Part shown: positions 59,307-64,000 of the stretch, piece by piece | Numbering within the stretch: the stretch's first letter is position 1 | Layout of the letters: the number at the start of each line of letters is the position of its first letter | Source: Nocardiopsis sp. NRRL B-16309 | Lineage (GTDB): Bacteria; Actinomycetota; Actinomycetes; Streptosporangiales; Streptosporangiaceae | Direction: 5' to 3' | NCBI RefSeq assembly: GCF_001279585.1 | Contig: NZ_LGEC01000058.1 | Coordinates: 62,001 to 126,000, forward strand | Length of the DNA stretch: 64,000 bases | Made by a program: the position numbers and the translations under genes | Notes under the pieces: model-generated | Database searches by the model: none | Told to the model about the DNA's origin: nothing | What the model saw: the letters and a program-made list of their open reading frames with translations, nothing else

Positions 59307-60896
59307 CTAGTCCTCCAGGTCGACCTGCCGCGAGATGTCCGCGTCGATCTCGGCCGAGATCGAGGCCAGGATGTCGTCGGGCACGGCGGAGTCCACGGTG
59401 AGCGCGATCAGCGCCTTGCCGCCCTCCTTGTCCCGGATGACCTGCATGCCGGCGATGTTGACGTCCGCGTCGCCCAACAGCGCGCCGACCTTGCCGACGA
59501 TGCCGGGGCGGTCCTCGTAGGACAGGAACACCATGTGCTCGCTGAGGCCGATCTCCATCGAGTAGTTGTTGATCTCGACGAGCTTCTCGATCTGGCGCGG
59601 CCCGGTCAGCGTGCCGGAGACCGACACCCGCTGGCCGTCGGCGAGCACACCGCGCACCGAGATGAGGTTGCGCCAGTCGCTGTGGTCGTCGCTCGTGACG
59701 AGGTTGACCTCGACGCCGCGCTCCTTGGCCAGCAGCGGGGCGTTCACGAAGGTCACGGTGTCCTCGACCACGTCGCTGAACACGCCCTTGAGCGCGGCCA
59801 GCTCCAGGACCTTGACGTCGTGGGCGGCGATCTCGCCGCGGACCTCGACGTCGATCCGGCTCGCCACGGCGCCCGCCAGGGACGTGAACACGCGGCCCAG
59901 CTTCTCGGTTAGCGGCAGCCCGGGCTTGATCTCCTCGGCCACGCCGGTGCCCTGCACGTTCACCGCGTCCGGCACGAACTCGCCCGACAGGGCCAGCTTC
60001 ACCGAGCGGGCGACCTGCGTGCCCGCCTTCTCCTGCGCCTCGGTGGTGCTGGCGCCCAGGTGCGGGGCCACGACCACGTTCTCGAACTCGAAGAGCGGGC
60101 TCTCGGTGGTGGGCTCCTTGGCGAACACGTCGATGCCCGCGCCCGCCACCCGGCCGTCCTTGAGCGCGCGGTAGAGCGCGTCCTCGTCCAGGATCCCGCC
60201 GCGCGCGGCGTTGATGATCCGCACGTTCGGCTTGACCTTGCTCAGGGCCTCGTCACCGATGAGGCCGAGGGTGTCCTTGTTCTTGGGCAGGTGGATGGTG
60301 ATGAAGTCGCTGCGCTCCAGCAGCTCGTCCAGGGCCACCATCTCCACGCCGATCTGCGCGGCGCGGGCGGGCTGCACGAAGGGGTCGTAGGCGATGACGT
60401 GCGTACCGAACGCCGACAGGCGCTGGGCGACCAGGGCGCCGATCCGGCCGAGGCCGACCACGCCGACGACCTTCTCGTACAGCTCCACACCGGTGTACTT
60501 GGACCGCTTCCACTCACCGTTGATGAGGGCGTTGTGCGCGGGGGCGGTGTTGCGCGCACTCGCCAGGAGCAGGTTGATCGCCTGCTCGGCGGCACTGATG
60601 ATGTTCGAGGTGGGGGCGTTGACGACCAGGACGCCCGCCTTGGTGGCCGCGTCGACGTCCACGTTGTCGAGTCCGACGCCCGCGCGGGCGACGACCTGGA
60701 GGCGGCCCGCGGCGGCGATCGCCTCGGCGTCGACCATGGTGGCGCTGCGCACGATGAGCGCGTCGACGTCCGCGAGGGCCGGGAGGAGCTGGGACCGGTC
60801 GGCGCCGTCCACATGGCGCACCTCGAAGTCCTCCTCCAGGAGCGCGATTCCGGCGGGCGAGAGCTTTTCCGCTACGAGTACGGCGGGTTTGGGCAC
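59307..60896 (-). CDS. serA: D-3-phosphoglycerate dehydrogenase
   Basis: First step of serine synthesis from 3-phosphoglycerate. 529 residues, the long actinomycete form with an allosteric-substrate-binding domain and a C-terminal ACT domain for serine feedback. VVGVVGLGRIGALVAQRL is the NAD fold; catalytic residues lie in INAARGGILDEDAL (Arg), DVFAKEP (Glu) and PHLGASTTEAQ (His). The ACT domain begins LSYEDRPGIVGKVGALLGD. GTG 60896 follows AAGGAA by 6 bases. Separated from ilvC by a strong terminator. Confidence 0.96.
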   Translation of the reverse strand: MPKPAVLVAEKLSPAGIALLEEDFEVRHVDGADRSQLLPALADVDALIVRSATMVDAEAIAAAGRLQVVARAGVGLDNVDVDAATKAGVLVVNAPTSNIISAAEQAINLLLASARNTAPAHNALINGEWKRSKYTGVELYEKVVGVVGLGRIGALVAQRLSAFGTHVIAYDPFVQPARAAQIGVEMVALDELLERSDFITIHLPKNKDTLGLIGDEALSKVKPNVRIINAARGGILDEDALYRALKDGRVAGAGIDVFAKEPTTESPLFEFENVVVAPHLGASTTEAQEKAGTQVARSVKLALSGEFVPDAVNVQGTGVAEEIKPGLPLTEKLGRVFTSLAGAVASRIDVEVRGEIAAHDVKVLELAALKGVFSDVVEDTVTFVNAPLLAKERGVEVNLVTSDDHSDWRNLISVRGVLADGQRVSVSGTLTGPRQIEKLVEINNYSMEIGLSEHMVFLSYEDRPGIVGKVGALLGDADVNIAGMQVIRDKEGGKALIALTVDSAVPDDILASISAEIDADISRQVDLED

Positions 60897-61063
60897 AACG
60901 GTTCCTTTTCGGGTGGTGCGACCCGATCGCGCAGGAGGCTGGCCCTGCCCTGATCGGGTGTGACGGCCGGTCCAAAGTCTACTGGGGTGGTAGGGAAGCG
61001 CGCGGGCGGACCGGGGGGAAAGTCCGGATCCCCCGCCCTGACCGGCTTCCCCGGCACACACGC

Positions 61064-61093
61064 CACCGGGGCGGAGAAGGCCCCGCCCCGGTG
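61064..61093 (-). terminator. Terminator after ilvC
   Basis: An 11-bp stem (CACCGGGGCGG, 61064-61074, with 61083-61093), extended outward by ACACGC/GCGTGT. 31 bases past the ilvC stop. Confidence 0.75.
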
Positions 61094-61123
61094 TGCGTGT
61101 CCGAGTGCTCGCTCGGCCGGGCC

Positions 61124-62119
<996 letters not shown>

Positions 62120-62135
62120 TTGGGGTTACTCCTTG

Positions 62136-62164
62136 GGATCATCTCCGCGTGCGCGGGGAGGAAC
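62136..62164. other. Single CRISPR-repeat-like hairpin between ilvN and ilvC
   Basis: GATCATCTCCGCGTGCGCGG followed by GGAGGAACA. The dyad CTCCGCG/CGCGGGG and flanks resemble a type I-E repeat of actinomycetes, but only one copy exists and there are no spacers. It may simply be an RNA hairpin in the ilvBNC message. Confidence 0.3.
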
Positions 62165-62216
62165 AGTTACTGATGTTCGTTCGGAACCTGCGGCGGGCCC
62201 CGTGTCGGCCCGGCCC

Positions 62217-62741
62217 TCAGGCGCTGCGGTCGACCGCGCGAAGGGAGCGGTCGGTGATCGACCGGGGGCCGCGCCCCAGGGCGACCAGCCCCGACTTGAC
62301 GAGCTCCCGGATGCCGAAGGGCTCCAGGTTCTTCACCAGGGCATCGAGCTTCTCGGGGTCCCCGGTCGCCTCGATGACGACGACGTCCGGGCTGACGTCC
62401 ACGACGTGGGCGCGGAAGAGCTCGGCCGTCTGCAGCACGTGGGTGCGGCTGGACGCGTCGGCCTTGACCTTGACGAGCAGCAGCTCGCGGCGGACCGAAG
62501 CGGTGGTGTCCATCTCCACGATCTTGACGACGTTGATCAGCTTGTTGAGCTGTTTGGTCACCTGCTCCAAGGGGTGGAGGTCGCAGTTGACCACGATTGT
62601 CATCCGGGACAGTCCTGGGTACTCGGTCGTGCTGACGCTGAGCGAGTCGATGTTGAAGCCGCGGCGGGAGAACAGAGAGGAGGCGCGGGCGAGGATGCCC
62701 GGGGTGTCCTCCACCAGAACGGAAAGCGTGTGACTGCTCAT
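62217..62741 (-). CDS. ilvN: Acetolactate synthase regulatory subunit
   Basis: Activates IlvB and confers valine feedback inhibition. 174 residues. An N-terminal ACT domain (LSVLVEDTPGILARASSLFS, RRGFNIDSLSV) and a C-terminal ACT-like half (LLVKVKADASSRTHVLQTAE, GDPEKLDALVKNLEPFGIRE). ATG 62741 with AGGAGAAGG upstream; 17 bases separate it from the ilvB stop, so the two subunits are made from one message. Confidence 0.96.
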   Translation of the reverse strand: MSSHTLSVLVEDTPGILARASSLFSRRGFNIDSLSVSTTEYPGLSRMTIVVNCDLHPLEQVTKQLNKLINVVKIVEMDTTASVRRELLLVKVKADASSRTHVLQTAELFRAHVVDVSPDVVVIEATGDPEKLDALVKNLEPFGIRELVKSGLVALGRGPRSITDRSLRAVDRSA

Positions 62742-62758
62742 GGTGGTTCGGCCTTCTC

Positions 62759-64000
62759 CTAGTCCTCGTGTTCCCAGTTCGGCGCCATGTCGCGCGCGTA
62801 CTGGATCTGGTCGTTGCTGACACCGGGGCCGACCATCGGCCAGACCATCGCGTCGTGGCTGACGGTGAAGTCCACGACGACGGGGGCGTCGTTGATGGAC
62901 ATGGCCTTCTCGATGGTCGAGTCGATGTCCTCGGGGCGCTCGCACCGCAGGCCGACACAACCGTACGCCTCCGCGAGGCGGACGAAGTCGGGAATGCGGA
63001 CCTTCTCGTCCTTGGGCGAGGTCTGCAGGTCGGTGTTGGAGTAGCGGCCCTCGTAGAACAGGGTCTGCCACTGGCGGACCATGCCCAGGTTGCCGTTGTT
63101 GACGACCGCGACCTTGATCGGGATGCCCTCGATCGCGCAGGTCGCCAGTTCCTGGTTGGTCATCTGGAAGCAGCCGTCGCCGTCGATCGACCACACGACG
63201 CGGTCGGGGTCGCCGGCCTTGGCGCCCAGCGCCGCCGGGACGGAGAAGCCCATCGTGCCGAGTCCGCCGGAGTTGACGAAGGCCCCGGGGCGCTCGTAGT
63301 CGACGAACTGGGCGGCCCACATCTGGTGCTGGCCGACGCCCGCGACGTAGGTGGCCTCCGGGCCGACGATCTGACCGAGGCGCTCGATGACCGCCTGCGG
63401 GGCCAGGGAGTCGCCGTCGTGGGGCTCGTACCCCTTGGGGTAGGTGTCGCGCAGCCGGTTGAGCTGGTGCCACCAGGCGGCGTAGTCGCCCTCGCGGCCC
63501 TTCTCCTGGTCGGCGCGCACGGCCACGACCAGGTCGGCCAGGACCTCGCGGCAGTCGCCGACGATGGGCACGTCCGCGTGGCGGTTCTTGGAGATCTCGG
63601 CCGGGTCGATGTCGGCGTGGACGACCTTGGCGTCGGGCGCGAAGGAGTCCAGGCGGCCGGTGACGCGGTCGTCGAAGCGGGCGCCCAGGGCCACGACCAG
63701 GTCGGCCTTCTGCAGGGCGCCGACGGCGGCGACGTCGCCGTGCATGCCGGGCATGCCCACGCACAGCGGGTGGCTGTCGGGGAAGACGCCGCGGGCCATC
63801 AGCGTGGTGACGACGGGGACGCCGGTGAGCTCGGCCAGGACCCGCAGTTCGGCGGAGGCCCCGGCGCGCAGGACACCGCCGCCGACGTACAGGACGGGGC
63901 GCTTGGCGTCGGCGATCATCCGGGCGGCCTCGCGCACCTGCTTGCCGTGCGGCTTGGTCACCGGGCGGTAGCCGGGCAGGTCCATGCGCTCGGGCCAGAC
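62759..64000 (-). CDS. ilvB: Acetolactate synthase catalytic subunit (5' end outside window)
   Basis: Thiamine-diphosphate enzyme that makes acetolactate or acetohydroxybutyrate, the first common step for branched-chain amino acids. 413 codons are inside the window, the C-terminal two-thirds of a protein of about 600 residues. Seen: PVLYVGGGVLRAGASAELRV (central FAD-binding domain), GTMGFSVPAALGAKAG, and the ThDP/Mg motif IDGDGCFQMTNQELATCAIE ending in NNGNLGMVRQWQ. It reads continuously off the right edge. ilvN follows after 17 bases. Confidence 0.96.
   Translation of the reverse strand, partial: VWPERMDLPGYRPVTKPHGKQVREAARMIADAKRPVLYVGGGVLRAGASAELRVLAELTGVPVVTTLMARGVFPDSHPLCVGMPGMHGDVAAVGALQKADLVVALGARFDDRVTGRLDSFAPDAKVVHADIDPAEISKNRHADVPIVGDCREVLADLVVAVRADQEKGREGDYAAWWHQLNRLRDTYPKGYEPHDGDSLAPQAVIERLGQIVGPEATYVAGVGQHQMWAAQFVDYERPGAFVNSGGLGTMGFSVPAALGAKAGDPDRVVWSIDGDGCFQMTNQELATCAIEGIPIKVAVVNNGNLGMVRQWQTLFYEGRYSNTDLQTSPKDEKVRIPDFVRLAEAYGCVGLRCERPEDIDSTIEKAMSINDAPVVVDFTVSHDAMVWPMVGPGVSNDQIQYARDMAPNWEHED

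Overview
The window comes from a high-GC actinomycete chromosome. The gene order (smc, acyP, mutM, rnc, rpmF, DUF177, coaD, rsmD, recG, rpmB, thiL; ddl, gpsA, plsC, cofC, hup, leuDC/ndgR; gltX; cimA, ilvE, leuB; serA, ilvC, ilvN, ilvB), the strong GC bias at third codon positions and the many GTG starts fit Streptosporangiales, most likely a Nocardiopsis-like genus. The genus is an inference from familiarity with these proteins, not from a search.

Layout. 1-12315: housekeeping block, almost all on the minus strand: smc (3' part outside the window), a 63-residue coiled-coil protein, acylphosphatase, formamidopyrimidine-DNA glycosylase, RNase III, L32, YceD/DUF177, CoaD, RsmD, RecG, and L28 on the plus strand. 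12448-16754: a membrane-anchored CBM2-like protein, thiL, an Lrp-type ligand-binding domain, a DUF3515 lipoprotein and the divergent DUF3105/DUF305 pair. 16941-18172: a 43-residue double CxxCxGxG protein translationally coupled to an enlarged PIMT-type methyltransferase. 18556-24814: cydABDC (bd oxidase and its ABC exporter), preceded by a BlaI-like dyad. 24834-32148: Uma2 nuclease-fold protein, EI24 membrane protein, ddl, a transsulfuration-type PLP enzyme, gpsA, plsC, cofC and hup.

32500-35345: leuCD with the divergent IclR regulator ndgR. 35616-41236: a plus-strand catabolic or lipid-oxidation cluster (M24 hydrolase, EphD-like epoxide hydrolase/SDR fusion, PF10118 di-iron-like protein, three-domain reductase with a 2Fe-2S domain, TetR), headed by a double palindromic operator. 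41302-43333: two tRNA-Glu, one tRNA-Gln and gltX. 43540-46521: SGNH hydrolase, FAH-family hydrolase, DUF3152 zincin. 46569-51182: cimA with a leader-peptide attenuator, ilvE, leuB and a 36-codon gene. 51576-58988: a compact operon of four GT2-type glycosyltransferases (two pairs of paralogues, one frameshifted) behind a small membrane/coiled-coil protein. 59307-64000: serA, ilvC, ilvN, ilvB (5' end of ilvB outside the window).

The branched-chain amino acid genes form the main functional theme. CimA supplies 2-oxobutyrate, IlvBN/IlvC act in both branches, LeuCD and LeuB make leucine, and IlvE transaminates. Two controls are visible: an Ile-codon attenuator at cimA and a shared palindrome near leuC/ndgR and leuB that could be the IclR operator. 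A dispersed, inverted-repeat-bounded intergenic repeat family occurs at least six times and has supplied the 3' end of cofC. Most convergent gene pairs are separated by long GC-rich hairpins.
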